Assembly (NCBI GenBank): GCA_032622095.1
Contig: CP136061.1
Span: 2,852,001 to 2,916,000, forward strand
Direction of reading: 5' to 3'
Length of the DNA stretch: 64,000 nt
From: Siphonodentalium dalli
Lineage: Eukaryota > Mollusca > Scaphopoda > Gadilida > Siphonodentaliidae
In this document: positions 1 through 14,100 of the stretch, in pieces
How the letters are laid out: every line of letters starts with the position of its first letter
Position numbering within the stretch: the stretch's first letter is position 1
Translations under genes and position numbers: made by a program
The notes under the pieces: model-generated
What the model saw: only the letters and a program-made list of their open reading frames with translations
Databases searched by the model: none
What the model was told of the DNA's origin: nothing

Positions 1-1080
1 TATTTGGTGTGGTAAGATTGTATTTCCACATCCGTTTCGAAGCCTTTCTGATTCAACTACGTACATTTTTGATTGGATAATACTATGCTAGCCTCCCTCA
101 AAACAGTCGGATAGACTGAAGGATAATGTCTTTATAGCACGAATGTATGCATTTTGTGTTATCCTCTCCCAGGGTTAGTGACAGTATGTTGGCGGTATTA
201 TTCAAGAATAATTCGGTGAGACGATTACTGGACGCAAACAAGCTTGTTCTTATGATCATGTTCAAGGAGTTTGGGTATATTATGCATTATGGTCATCTAC
301 GCCTTAGTAGAAATGCATCCGTCAAATGTCGGGCTTCAACATTAGAAGCCATATTCAGAAGTTGTCCGGGTACGTCAGTGCATTAGATGAGTATGCGAAT
401 TGATGAACCATATATTGGGAAGTGGCTGTTTGGGAAGATCACCAGGTGTACACGTTGTTATCCCCATTGGGCCACCATAGCTGACAATACGCATATAGAT
501 AGGTCCTTCTGGAAGCTAGTATACGCATCGACCGAATACCTTTCTAGTGTATCGCACAAGATGACACCTATACCCCATAAATTATGTAGCATCTGAATTA
601 TACCATAAGCTATACCACGAATGAAGCTCGCTAAGAATTCCAAGCTTTCGAAACAAACACGTGAGCTGGACACCGGCATATGTATTGTTTGAAACATTCC
701 GATTAGTGGCACCCTTCTACAAAGAAGTGTAGTAAACTGTTGTTGTGAGTGAGATAGATTAATCTGGCGAAGAGACGGAAACGGGTATAGATATTGCTGA
801 ATGTGGCAATTCAGAATAAGCTCAGGTACTGTTGTTTTGATTCTTGGAAGTCATAATATGACTATTCGGCGCACCTATATACGGTTACGGCCAGTTTGAG
901 CCCTTAGTGGAGAATGGATTTTGAAATGCCACATCGCGATTGTGGGTTTTCATCATTCCAAAAGGCTACGACTTACATTGGAACTAATATATGGCTTATA
1001 TTATGTACCGTTTCGTCTATACACATCGATATTATGACAAAAAGATGAAATTATTATGTGATAATATCGGCTTCTTATCA
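1..1080. other. No supported gene
   Basis: Short ORFs occur on both strands, but none shows a recognisable domain, a convincing splice site or a repeat. AT-rich non-coding sequence, presumably upstream intron or intergenic DNA of the receptor gene that starts outside the window. Confidence 0.5.
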
Positions 1081-1084
1081 ATTT

Positions 1085-2130
1085 CTGGCCGCCAGTTTGG
1101 CCGCCATATTGACTTTGAGTATCACTTGCCAAACCCTAATGAATAATTCATACATACCAACATCTAATGGTGGGTAGAAATCGCGAAACAATAACGCCCA
1201 TCCTAAGAAAGTAAAGGAATGTAGGCGTATTTTCAAATTTCGGTCGACATTTTGGCCGCCATCTTCGATTTGGAAAACCATTTCTTGCTTGAGATGTTAG
1301 GTAATTACTTCACCTCAGTATTTCCAACTCAACTGTACGCATGGATGGAGTTGTCTCGACAATAATGCCCAATGATGTGAATATGAGGGAATTTCGGTGA
1401 TTTTTCAAAATATGTCCGCCATTGTGGGCGCCATTTTGGATTTCGGGTACTTTTATTTGGCTATGGTACAAGGAAAGTTCTTCGCCTAAGTGTTCACAAC
1501 TCACAATAGTAAGCAAGTGTGGAGTTTTCATGACAATAATGCTCACTGATGTTAAAATCGGCGATTTTCGGCGATTTTTATTTCTGGTGGCCATTTTGGC
1601 CGCCATCTTGGATTTGGGCAAATATTCCTCAACTCAGATATAAGAGGAATCATAGCTCGAGTATCTCCTGCACATATATATGCATGGGTGTTGTTATAAT
1701 AGCAATAACATTCATTGATTCGAAACATTACATCGCGTTATTAACGTAGATTCGGCATTTGGGGAAAACGTGATATCGGACAAAAATATCCCGCAATGAA
1801 TGTATATTATGGTCCCCATGTGGTCGAAAATGACTCCTCTATATGATAAATGTATAAGATGACGCAAAGATATCAACATTTTCCCACAGAGACAAACGAA
1901 ATGTGGTAACATGTCAGAAAAATAGCATATTTTCATATTTCGGCGGCCATCTTGGCCGCCATATTGGATTCTGGTGTCGGATTTTTGGCTAATTTGTAAG
2001 GGTTGTATATTAGCATAACGAATCGAGCGGAAAACAAGACCGCATATGATACCGTCTTTACTATAACGGCGATCAAAGAGACATGGTGAATTTTAAAAAA
2101 TGGACGCCATGATGGACGCCATCTTGTCTG
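1085..2130. repeat. Diverged ~170-bp tandem repeat with GCCGCCAT boxes
   Basis: The box GGCCGCCATNTTGG recurs near 1095, 1260, 1430, 1600, 1950 and 2110, so spacing is about 170 bp with one unit near 1770 decayed. Many boxes are doubled (for example at 1941-1967). Sequence between boxes is only partly alike, so the array is old. Read on the minus strand the boxes give spurious proteins containing KMAAKMA. The reverse complement, CAAGATGGCGGCC, resembles the binding site of the zinc-finger factor YY1; whether it binds anything here is inference. Related boxes lie near 49703 and 52150. Confidence 0.7.
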
Positions 2131-2225
2131 GAGTCTCTGCGGCCACTTTTTTGTCTTGTTAACAAGAGAAAAAAAAATTAGAGAAGACCGTAAGGAAGAA
2201 AATTAGTGTGGTGAAGTTGAGTCCT

Positions 2226-2240
2226 GGGGGGGGGGGGGGG
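2226..2240. repeat. Poly-G tract (15 G)
   Basis: Uninterrupted run of 15 G on the + strand in AT-rich sequence. Similar homopolymers occur at 3066-3078 (C), 32587-32602 (G), 36064-36075 (C), 36363-36377 (C) and near 58447 (C). Confidence 0.9.
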
Positions 2241-2404
2241 TGCAGAGGTCGACCAATATCTCCTGGACTAATAAATTTAATCACTATTTGACTTGTGTCT
2301 AGGTGATAGCCATTCCCGCGCAGCGACCAGGAGATTCCCTCCGACGGCGATAGTTTGATCAACTCTAGGAATCGGCTAAATTTGTCGACACTAAAATATA
2401 ATAC

Positions 2405-2495
2405 ATGTTACGCCAGCGATCAGAAGCAAGTGTTCGTTATGCTCGTTCTGGAATTTATGTATTCAGCAAGGTTTTCTTGACGTTAGCTTTTGGTA
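2405..2495 (+). repeat. Diverged copy of intronic segment 4140-4215
   Basis: This stretch matches 4140-4215 with scattered differences: both contain forms of AGCAAGT, ATGCTCG, TCTGGAAT, GCAAG and GTTAGC in the same order and spacing. The 4140-4215 copy lies just 3' of the EGF-like exon, so this may be the remains of an older tandem duplication of that exon and its intron. No EGF coding sequence survives upstream of this copy. Confidence 0.55.
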
Positions 2496-2499
2496 TGTC

Positions 2500-3912
2500 T
2501 GAAACTATTTTCTTTCAAACTGTCTATTGGCAAAACCACTTTTGTTCATAATTCGATCATATCTCTCATAGTGTGTGGGTAAACACGCGCTATGCTACCG
2601 TGGCATACATTCGTTATGATTTTTCCCTCCAAATTGTTTCTTTTAAATTGAGTTTTTTATCAAAATTCACCAATCAGGCAGAATTAACAATTAATTAGTT
2701 CCCTTTGTATATCCATATACACTTTTCACTTCTGGAGGTAGCTTAGGCGTGGAAACCCTTAGCTGATTACTCCCCATTGAGTCCCTTTACGCTTTGCAAT
2801 ATATCCACAGAAGTGCATGTTGACAACTCGCATCATCTCCATATGTAATACAAATAAAGTTGCACACCATAGGCATCGTGTGCGGTTCCCGCTGTGTTGG
2901 TTTGGGCTCTACATTTGAGCCAGGCGTTAGTTATATCATTTCAAGTATTGTATATCATGGCTGCAACATTTTCTAAACAGCAAGTTATCGACATTTTAAT
3001 GGGGATGATAGCGTTTTTGTCGGAAATTGTTGTACCTCATCATTAGAATATTTAGACGACGATGACCCCCCCCCCCCCGGCTATCAACTACAACCTGTCG
3101 CCCAGCGCCGATGGCTTCGATAATATCAACTCGATTGACTGATCAAAACACGTTGAAAGGTATCAATACAACCATTTACCCAAAGTCAGAGCCATTTTTA
3201 TATCGCAAAATAGTGCGTATGCTCATATGCTATATATATGGATTGTCAAATTTATCTTAAACTATATCATAGGTGTGGCATCGAATATACACGCATGCCA
3301 ACGATATATCAGGAATATGTGTGAACGGGTAGCATGCAAGCTCCATTTAGGTTAATTTTGACCTCACTTATTTATCACGGAAGCGTGTTTATAACATTTG
3401 TTCACCTAAGAGTGGCTCAGTGTTACAACTTGCACGCACACACATATTATCCACACCTATTCTTCTGCTGCTACAAATTACACGAAGATACACACAAAGA
3501 GGAACCTCGTATATACATGTGTATATACAGCTGGAATCTTATTTTCGAACATGCACCAATTAATTGACTACATGTCGCACGTATTCATTGTGTACATGTA
3601 TTTATATCCGATATGTATTCGTACACATTTATATTGGATAGGGTTTGTATTGGAGCCAAATTATGCATAACCTTACAATAACATACTAATTATAGGTCAC
3701 TGAATATAATCTCGACAAAGGAGTTATTATCCAATGTACTTCCTCACACGGGCTCATGGCCAGAACTGAACGAGGAATGAGAATGTAGTAAAACGTTTGT
3801 TATGTCTTTATGTCAGCTCGATCGTGGTACGCTAATCAGTCGGTGCAGCAGTTTGGAAGAGATAACACTGGCGTAAGTCAGCGTCAGTTGTAATTTGTTT
3901 GGGGAATTTTAG
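2500..3912. other. Intron or upstream sequence, nothing recognised
   Basis: AT-rich sequence with a poly-C tract at 3066-3078 and no recognisable coding exon. It ends at the acceptor AG at 3911-3912. Because the exon that follows starts inside a codon, at least one coding exon must lie upstream, probably outside the window. Confidence 0.5.
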
Positions 3913-4050
3913 GGCTGGCGTACAATGCTGTCTGCAGTACTAATCCAAATGTGGAAAACCAATGTGCTGCGTTGCTGTCGTGTCAAGGAGGCGTCTGTAA
4001 ATGTGCTGATAGTGCTAACCAGTATTGGGATGGAGACAGCTGTGAAACAA
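3913..4050 (+). CDS. Exon: EGF-like module
   Basis: Six cysteines in the order C-x9-C-x5-C-x5-C-x-C-x12-C, with the motif CQGGVCKCAD and a WDGDSC end. This is the pattern of the short EGF-like modules found in invertebrate MEGF10-like receptors. Acceptor AG at 3911-3912; donor GTTAGT at 4051. The exon is 138 nt with phase 1 at both ends, the classic symmetric unit for shuffled extracellular modules, so further EGF exons may precede it outside the window. Confidence 0.85.
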
Positions 4051-7000
4051 GTTAGTAGCCTACATCCAACACAAAAAACAGTCACCTACGTTCGTTTGAT
4101 AGTTAATGTCACTTCCGGAAAGTTACACCAGTCAAATGTGTTAGTAGCAAGTATTTGTCATGCTCGATCTGGAATGTATGTGTGAAGCAAGGGTTTCCTG
4201 TCGTTAGCCTTTGTGTAAGGCTAACAAACATCACAGATTGAACCCCAAATTATCAATTTGTAGATTTGGTAATAGCTTCCAAAAAACATGTTTCGGTTTT
4301 ACTGAGCGGCTTTATGATCAGAAAATGTGAGCTTATTCCATCATATAAAGCATTCCAATTACACCTATAGTAATGCATATATAGTACAGCGTTGGACAAA
4401 AACGTGCCCGGACTTGCTTTAGTCATGTGCTGTAGAGATTTGTCATCCCACGAAAAAGTCCAAAGTCTATTCACATGTGAACCATCTGGGATATTGGGAT
4501 ATGCTGTTTGTACGGGTTAGTGACAAACTTACATAATACCACCAGTGAATGTATCTAATTGTGAAAATACACTGTTTTATTCCGTAGCAAATATGTTATT
4601 TGTTCGGAACTCCAACAGTTGCTAATGGAAAATGTTTACTCTGTCCTGATATATATAGCATCATGTACTGACTTGGTGGGTAACAGCGAGTACAATGTAC
4701 AACAATTCCCTTCACAGGCATGGGTGTAAAACCAGTCATGATGGTCTCGGGGCGTAAACAGCATTTCGCTATCATAAAATCCCAGCTGGTTTACCTACAA
4801 GCAGACTTGGATTATTCAAGAACAAACGGTTTGCCTCGATCCTGAATACTGTGATATCATTGATGGTATAGTTGCTTTTGTGATTTAGTAATGATACAAA
4901 GCCTCCACTCCTATTTTCTGTATATTATGGAAAACGATTATATCAGCTTCGAGGACCTTCTGTATTTATTTTTAATAAAAGCTGCCCACAAGTATGTCTA
5001 ACAATGTATATCTCATTCTCCTCACATGTTCGACTTGGATATACTGCATGATTCACATGGATATTGGAGTTGTCATTTGTGTTTCCTTCGTGTCCTTGGT
5101 GGGCGACACGAATCTTGTATATTCTATGAAATTGCCATCTAAAAACCAACTCAACACAATTGCTCGCTTTATGAACATATATAGAGTAAAAGAGAGTTTT
5201 TGATCTATGCATTGTTTAACATGCAATTTATTCAATTGCAAACCCTACTTGAGACAAATTATATAATATTAGACATCAAGAATTAATATCCAATATGTAT
5301 CTTATTGAGAGCTGATCCGATCGTACTTTTCCAATTTCAGCGGATACTGGAACACATACAGGAATAGATATGATTACAATAATTATTATAATAAGTGTTA
5401 TCGCTGTTGTGGTGTTACTGCTGATTGTTGTGACTGTTATATTAATCAGACGAAGACGAAACAAACACGAGTAAGTGTATACATATATACATTATCCTGA
5501 AATAAGTAATTGGTTATCTTCAATGCGATGAATTATTTCATTCAAATCGGGATTGTGTGATTCCGCATTTGGACCTGAAGGTGGAACCAGGGTTTCACAT
5601 TCGTGATATTTAGTTGTTGTTATTGATATATATATATATATATCTTCATCGGATATAAAGAGTGTCAAACGTCCATCATATTTTGGTCGATTTGAAGTGT
5701 GAAAATGACTTCCCCTCAATATACAGATCACATAGCATGGACAGCTTTTATATTCAGATTAGCAACATCATATGTATGTGTTACTACTCTGATTTGTGTA
5801 TTCACCAGTACTTCCCTATGTTTTTAATATTTTTAGAAGATAGATAAGTTATGATAAATTTTATTTAAAAGTCGGAGGTATTTATTTATTAGGGACATTC
5901 TTCTGTGCGCGAAACTACAGATTGCCGAGTTGTGTACTAATCATTCAAGCCATTCCAATAAATCAAACAGCTTTGTGTGTTTATTATACACATTTATAGA
6001 TCCTGGAACTTGTATGCCACTAGAACATTGGAAAATCAGTTAAGGTCAAAGCTGTTTTGTGAATCGGCAAATATTTTCTAAAAAAATGAATGTTCCACAT
6101 TCGTCATGCTTCCTATTTTCCGGAACAGTCGTGATTTTCCCCCGCAAATTACATGAATTAACAATAGCGGCAAATTACATGCATTAACAATAGCGGCAAA
6201 TTACATGCATTAACAATAGCGGCAACTTACATGCATTAACAAAAGCGGCAAATTACATGAATTAACAATAGCGGCAAATTACATGCATTAACAATAGCGG
6301 CAAAGGCAAATTACATGCATTAACAAAAGCGGCAAAGGCAAATTACATGCATTAACAATAGCGGCAAAGGCAACTGGAAACTCGTTGCTCTCCTGTAACA
6401 ATGCTCTTCCCTGAAATAGCATTTATATGTTTGGTTTAGCCAGGGATATTACGTACATACTACATGCATATGAATATAATTATGTTATGCATACTCATTT
6501 ACTTTACTTTGCGGCCGTAGCCAACGGCGACCAATGACCATGTCATTCCCGGTTATACACGTCTACAACGTTTGCATATGGTCATACATCTTGTTTGGAA
6601 TACACATATACATTTCCACTCATTTGCATAAATGCCAAATAGAACTGTCAATCAATCAATCAGTATCGATCTGATGATACCCACCCTGTTTGGTCTCATT
6701 TCAGGAACGATAACTCTATCCGAAGTACACGACCTATATGCAGTACTCCCGTCGGAGTTTGACCTATATTCTCCGCCCACGCATTGCATCATGGTCTATT
6801 TGTATGCCGGTTGTGCATGTCCGGACATGACCCGTTGGTTATATCCAATGGGATAATGTTAAAGTGACACTCGCATTGAAAACTTCAAAAAATTCAAAAC
6901 TTCAAAAATTTCAAAAACTTCAAAAATTTCAAAAATTTCAAAAACTTCAAAAATTTCAAAAACTTCAAAAATTTCAAAAATTTCAAAAACTTCAAAAATC

Positions 7001-8052
7001 TCAAAAAATTTCAAAAAAGTTCAAAAACTTCAAAATACTCAAAAATTTCAAAAAACTTAAAAAACTTTTCAAAAAGAAACAAAAATGAAAAACAGAAAAA
7101 AATTCATAAATTAAAAAAATATGAAAAACTTAAAAAACTTCAACTTTTTCTAAAATTCAAAAATAATTTAAAATTAAATTAAAATTAACTGTCTTTTAAT
7201 ATATCTAACCCACTGCCACTTCTAAGGGTTCCACACTACACCTGAGGGGATATTGAGTGGTCTACACACGTCTCCTAAACCCTAGAATAAGATCCAGCCC
7301 ATAAGAAACACTGCCTCCTGCAATGCCTGTCATTCGAATCTGACGCAATCACTACTTCTGGCGCAATGCCTGAGTCATTCGAATCTGGCGCAATCCCTAC
7401 TTCCGGCGCAACGCCTGAGTCATTGGAATCTGACGCAATCCCTCGTGAAACCTACCGGCTGACTCACACCCATCGGCTAAACGTTGTATCACATGCTTAT
7501 TATTTGATCATATCGTGGAAATTCAATGTTTTGTCATCACTCATGAGATATAACCCATATCCACTGAAAAAGGGTGGATATCCTCTATTTATTTATAATT
7601 TTTTCTTTGTTATCTTTTTTTTTATCCCTCTTTTTTATCTACCACTTCCTGTTTTTATTCGCTCTTCTTTTTCTTACAACTTCTAATCCCTCATAATCTT
7701 CGAATATCCACTTTCATCTCCAAGTTTTTGAAAAAATTCCTTGTTTAGTAGCACCTCCAGATGGGCTCTATAGAATTTGAACGAGGCATCCATCTTGGAT
7801 ATTACTCTTTTTATGACTAAATCAGTTAGCACGCTCTACAGATGGCATATAGGTAGCATGCTCTACAGATGTCATATAGGCCTCTTCACATCTTGTTTTC
7901 CATAATTTATTCATTCCTAATCGCTCCATTGACTGTAACAAATTAAATTACCCCCTCCCCCTGTATTTAGAATACATCCTTGATTATTAATATTTCCTCC
8001 TTTCATGGTGTGCATGTTCCTTGGGACATCTTTGCTAATGTGAAGCCACACC

Positions 8053-8107
<55 letters not shown>

Positions 8108-11100
8108 ACTTTAAAAGCCCGCGAAAATATTACTCATATTATAGACTTCCCTTTGAAGACCTTTGTATGTGACAATGATCCGTAATATTGTTTCTAAGTG
8201 ACACTGGCCAGTGAAACTGATACTACGGGTATGAACTAGCCAACTTCACATCGTAACGATAATAAAAGGGACACTTCATCTATATCAGTCTCAAAACGTG
8301 TTGGTACACATCTGTGTGGAAACTAAAACCAATCACTCTTCGTCCGTCATCCGTACATAATTGTAATATAATTTTCTCAGAAACCACGGGATCCCTTTGG
8401 CTGAAATTTGGTCTCAACATGGGATCAGAAATTATCCATGGAAGACAACAGTGTCCGTGTGGGGAGAAGCTTCGTAGTGTTTCGCTGTCGCCATGGTGTT
8501 TGTTTGGGTATAGGCATGGGTGGTGAGTGTGGTTCTCATATGGTCTGAACTAGCCTTTACTGACTGAGGTAATTTAGTGCACATGTCATCACTTCACTGA
8601 TAACCATTATATGGTCAAATCCCTACACTATCAAACGCAATGTTTCAATAATGGGTTTTCTTAAAATTTTGACTAAATATTGGTTATATTATACGCATCA
8701 GCGATCCTTCTTAATAACGCTCTGTATATTTTCAAACGCATTGCACTAAATGGGTTTGGAATAGCCATACAGGAAAGGAGAAACTGAGGTCCTGGGTAGG
8801 TCGACTGCATATAGCAGTATATATGGGGTACAGACATGGACAGCAATGGGTTCCTCGTGGCTTCTGGTCTACACATGACATATTAAAGTTAACCACACCC
8901 ATCGGCGCGCCTTTATTGGGCTATGAAGCGCCATACAGGCTCGAATCATGGCCTTCGCCATGTGTTTCTATTTGAACCCACATTAGTAACTAAATAAAAT
9001 CTTTCTCTCCAGGTTGTTTCACGCCATAACCTTGATTTGGAAAGCTTGAAGGGCTAATTAAGCTTCAATTTAAATCTCAACATTTTCTTATTTGAAGAAC
9101 GTATCTGGTTAAACATGTCCACCATAGTAAGCTCATTTAATTCAAAGAGCTTCACACATAGTCCCACTAGTAATGATGTGTCGTTATTTACTGCAGAAAT
9201 GGTCATATAGAATACAATACAACACATTTTGGTCACATACCTTAAAGGTGCACGTCACTTTCGCAAGATATCGAACTGACCATGTATAGAGTGGAATGAC
9301 ATGTCGGGTATCAAATGTATAATCAGTTCCAGTATTTCGTCCATAAGGCAGTTTTGGTTGTAACATCATTGTGTATGACGGTTCATTCATATGATACCTT
9401 AGCGGTTGCATTCGATACTGTCTGTTGTATTTTATGTCTTATATCATGTATATTAATTGCTCCATGGATGGTAGGAGTATGGCATTGGTGTCTGGTTCTT
9501 CGATGTATTCTAGTCATAGTTCATTCATATTATTACTCTAAAATCTCCATTAAATGGAGAAACTAAAGAGCCCATATTATGTAGACTAGTGTATAAATAC
9601 TTACTTCATGCATTATTTTTATCAATTATATGTATTATAACTCCCATCAAGATAGGCTGTTATACAGAGGAAACAAAGCATGTACCAAGTGACAGTCTGT
9701 ACCAAGTGACAGTCTCATGTCACGAAAGGCCTACTATGTGGACACATTTTCTTATCAAAACGCTCTATTATGTAGGGGGTTATCAACCATTGGTCTGGAA
9801 AAGGCATACGAGCGGAAGGCGTGTATACACATTTATTCGATGTACTCTTTAATCGTCGATTTCTATTTATTGTCGTTAATTTATAGCATTATTAGTAGGA
9901 ATCTAAACTCGCCGTTATATTGAGAAAATAATGCGTCAATACCAGTCAATACTGCTTTATTGGCGGTAAATGAAATTATTGAATCATGTATCGCAGCTAA
10001 ACAAGCGAGACAACTGATCACAACTGATTACAAAAATTAGTAATATTTCTGAAGCCTTGAGTGGGTTGTAATACACAGTGTGAATTTTCATTATTGCTAC
10101 CATTTAAGGAAACATGCCCCCGATAGGGCTACTATGCGAACACATGTCTATATTAATTTCACATATTCCTTACCGTTCATTCGTATATACTCCAAGCTCT
10201 CTGTTAATACAGAGGCATCAAAACATTGGTCTGGAAGAGACCTACTATGTGGATGCGTGTATACATATTTACTTGATGTATTCTTTAATCGTTCATTTCT
10301 CTTTATTATCGTTCATTTATAGCATTATTAGAAGAAATTTAGTCTAAAATCTCCATTACATGGAGACAATAAAGAGCCCATATGGTGTAGACTAATGCAT
10401 AAATACTTACTTCATGTATTCTTTTCACCAATTATATGTATTGTACATCCTATACATTTAGTCTGTTATACAGAGGAAACAAAGCATGTACTACGTGGCA
10501 GTTTCATATGACGATAAGACCTACCATGTGAACACATGTGCATATTAATTTCACATATTCTTCTCAAAACGCTCTATTTTATACGGGGGGTATCAAACAT
10601 TGGTCTGGAAAAGGCATGCTATGTGGACGCGTGTATACATATTGACTTCATATATGCATTCATAGTTCATTTCTCTTAATTGTCGTTCATTTAATAGCAT
10701 TATTAGTAGAAATATAGTCTAAAACCGTCGGTATATGGAGAATATATAGCGTCAATACTGTTTTATTGTTGGTAACTCAAATTATTGCATCATGTATCGC
10801 AACTAAACAAGCGAGATAACTCATAAATTCTTAATAGTTCTGATGTCTATGGCAGTTCACACAGTGTATATTTTCATTGTTGTTACCATTTTAGTGCATA
10901 CATTACTGATTTCTGTGTAAGAACGCCGGTCTCCATTGTTGTTATGATTGTGCCTATAACTGTCCATATTCTTAAAGCAAGTACGGTACCTCTATGTGAT
11001 ATGATCTATAAAAATTTCCATTTTCATAGGTAAATCACGTATAAACGCTCTTTAATGTATAGTTAAACTGAGTTTTCACATGCAGGGCTATGTCTTTGTG

Positions 11101-14100
11101 GACTATATACGTGGTATACTTCAGTATATACACGAAGTGAATGTGTTCTAAGTATGCGTATCTGATTTATGTATACGTCCGTGTTTCTTAAAGCAAATCC
11201 AATACATATTAGTGCGTTATATTATGATGTACATTAAGTGCCCTTTTCACTGTTAAATCAAGTAAAAAGGCCCTCTACTATAGTTAACTATTCAGTTCCA
11301 CATACGCTATAAGATCTATGGTGGTCCGGTGTGTCTTATCAATATGCCATTATATGCACGAATGTAATGTGTTCAAATATGTGGGTTATGATGTATACTT
11401 TAGTGTTAAAGTATATAAGCACTCTTTAAGATATGCATATGCAGAATGTTGCCTCTTTACACTGACAGAAAAAAAAGGAATATATAATTTTGAGTACTAC
11501 TCTTCATAAAACGTTAGAAAACCATAATCTAACAACGAATATCGAAGAACAATGTAATTACTTGATAAGCATTGTAAATATTTCGTCTGTTTTAAATAAA
11601 ATGGAAATATTTCGTCTATTTGAAATACAGTTGGAAGCAACAATCAAGTATTTAAATGAAATTTGGACCAAAATCTTATAATTTGAGAAAACGTATATAA
11701 TTTCTATCGAAGTCTTATAATAAAGGAAGGCTTTGTGCGAATCCATTCGGTCTAATGTGTGAATGTGTTCATCATCGCAAATATAATGATGCAGAAATTA
11801 ATATTTCCTAGAATAATGTTAACATAGCTTGTATTTAACCGAAATAATATAGCATTTGAGTTAAAATGTTTCATATTAGGACCATAACGAACCAATGCAT
11901 AAAAATACAATATTTTGTTTTTCATTCTCGATCAAAATAATGCAGGGTTGTCAATTATCAACAAAAAACAAATACTTTGAAACAAAAACGATGACATAAG
12001 AAGGAATATCCAAGAGCTAGTGTGAAAATAACCCTCACATTTATAAAAAAAAAACAATAAAATTAAAGTTTTCGAGTAAGTCCTTCAAATTTATTGAATG
12101 TTTTCGTCTATGTTGGATCAAATTTGACACAAAAATCAATTAGCTCACTAACAGTTCGCGCAATATCTCATATTTTGAGAAAACGTTTGCAATTTTAGAC
12201 AACAATATTGCTAGTGAAGGTGAATATTTCATCCTGGAACTCATGAAATATGATAAAAATAGATGTAAAGACACTTCACGAGCCCTCATATATTTGAGTT
12301 ATGAACATAAAGTCATCTCATAGTGCCATTGTACCCCATAATTTGGTCAGGAGAAATATGTATTTCATATTTGACCCTTCATCTGTGGTAAAAAATGAAT
12401 TAAGGGACATGGGAGTGGTGTCCCTAGACATTAACCTAGAGCATAAATTGACTCAATTATGCAATTTTAGGCAACATTCTTGCCAGGGAAAGTGTATATT
12501 TCATGTTGGAACTCATCCAATGTGATAAACATGCATCATAAGACACTTAATGAGCTCTGATGACTTTGAGTTATGACAACAACGGCATCTCATACTAGAT
12601 TGTAAGCCATAATTTGGTCAGGAAAAGTGTAAATTTCATATTTTATCCTACATGTGTTTTAACAATCAATGTAATTACACCCCATCGGTCGCCTAGACAC
12701 AGCGTAAATGTTCTCAAGTTTTCAATTGTAGGCCACAATGTCGGCAGTGAAGGTAAACATTTCATGTTGGAACCCATGAAATGTGATAAAATGGATAAAA
12801 AGACACTTCCTGAGTCCTTATGACTGAGTTATGAACATAAAGGGAACTCATAGTGTATTGTAGGTCATAATTTGTTAAGGAAAATTGTAAATTTCATGTC
12901 TTAAGCTCCATGTGTTTAAAAAATATATGTAATTACAACCATTGGGTCCCTAGAGATCAATCCACAGTCCATATGTAGTCCATATGCAATTTTAGGGAAC
13001 AGTTTTGCTAGTGAAGGTGAACATTCCATGCTGGAACTCATGAAATATGATAAAAATAGATGAAAAGACACTTTCTGAGGCCTTGGTCGGGAGAAATGTG
13101 TATTGTATTTTGACCCTTGATGCGTGGTAGCAATCAATGAAATTACACCCCACGGTATCCTCAGATATGAAGCAACATCATAAATGCACTCAGTTTTGGC
13201 AATTTAGACAACATTGTTGATAGGGAAGTTGTACATGTCATGTTGGAACTGGTGAAATGTGATAATAATTGATCAAAAGACACTCGATGAGCCCTGATGG
13301 GTTTCAATTATGGTCATAAAGGCATATGATAGTGTCATTATACAACGGGGAAATTTGTGAAGCGCTAACAAAGCGTATCTGCACGGTGTTATACGAATCA
13401 AAATGATCCTGATATAATAAATGCAATCTAGATCATACTCAGTATCTTCGTATCGACTGAATATATCGTTATTCGATGGTGTTCCTGACATACCTCCGTC
13501 TTTACTTTTCTTATGCTTTTGTAGATTGTAGTTCGTCGATAATATCTTTCTGCACAAATGGCACCCGTGTATTGTCTCGAATCATGGGAAGAACTATCGT
13601 CCTTATACCAGCGAAAAGATGAGCAAATATGGTGTGGTATTATAAACTCGCCGCGTTCGTACCTCTATTTATCGTTTAGAGTAATTGTTCTTAGATAAAA
13701 AAAATAGGCGCGCCGGCCCCCTCATCCCCACTGCCGCCGCGCCTATTTTTTTTATCTAAGAACAATTACTCTAAACGATAAATAGAGGTACGAACGCGGC
13801 GAGTTTATAATACCACACCATATTTGCTCATCTTTTCGCTGGTATAAGGACGATAGTTCTTCCCATGATTCGAGACAATACACGGGTGCCATTTGTGCAG
13901 AAAGATATTATCGACGAACTACAATCTACAAAAGCATAAGAAAAGTAAAGACGGAGGTATGTCAGGAACACCATCGAATAACGATATATTCAGTCGATAC
14001 GAAGATACTGAGTATGATCTAGATTGCATTTATTATATCAGGATCATTTTGATTCGTATAACACCGTGCAGATACGCTTTGTTAGCGCTTCACAAATTTC

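Larger units (their letters stand above)
5883..13712 (+). repeat. Left arm of 15.7-kb palindrome
   Basis: Reverse-complement partner of 13738-21563. Paired coordinates sum to 27446 outside the TA microsatellite and 27450 inside it, so the only net length difference is that microsatellite (50 versus 46 bp). In the stretches compared I saw about six single-base differences, so identity is above 99.8 percent by sampling. The arm holds a 26-bp array, a TTCAAAAA array, a TA tract and two diverged satellites, and no exon of the receptor gene. It lies wholly inside the intron 5471-22731. Confidence 0.95.

Noticed and set aside
1310-1621. 103-residue minus-strand ORF containing KMAAKMA
   Set aside because: It is a translation of the GCCGCCAT repeat array; similar KMA strings appear wherever these boxes occur.
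6144-6372. Short regularly spaced repeats as a CRISPR-like array
   Set aside because: There are no unique spacers; it is a plain 26-bp tandem repeat in eukaryotic DNA.
6864-7088. Lys/Phe/Gln-rich ORF, repeated at 20358-20582 and 21738-21962
   Set aside because: Pure translation of the TTCAAAAA simple repeat.
7366-7686. 106-residue ORF and its mirror at 19760-20080
   Set aside because: Starts in small repeats (CTGGCGCAATCCCTACTTC) and ends in a T-rich tract; no domain, and it exists twice only because of the palindrome.
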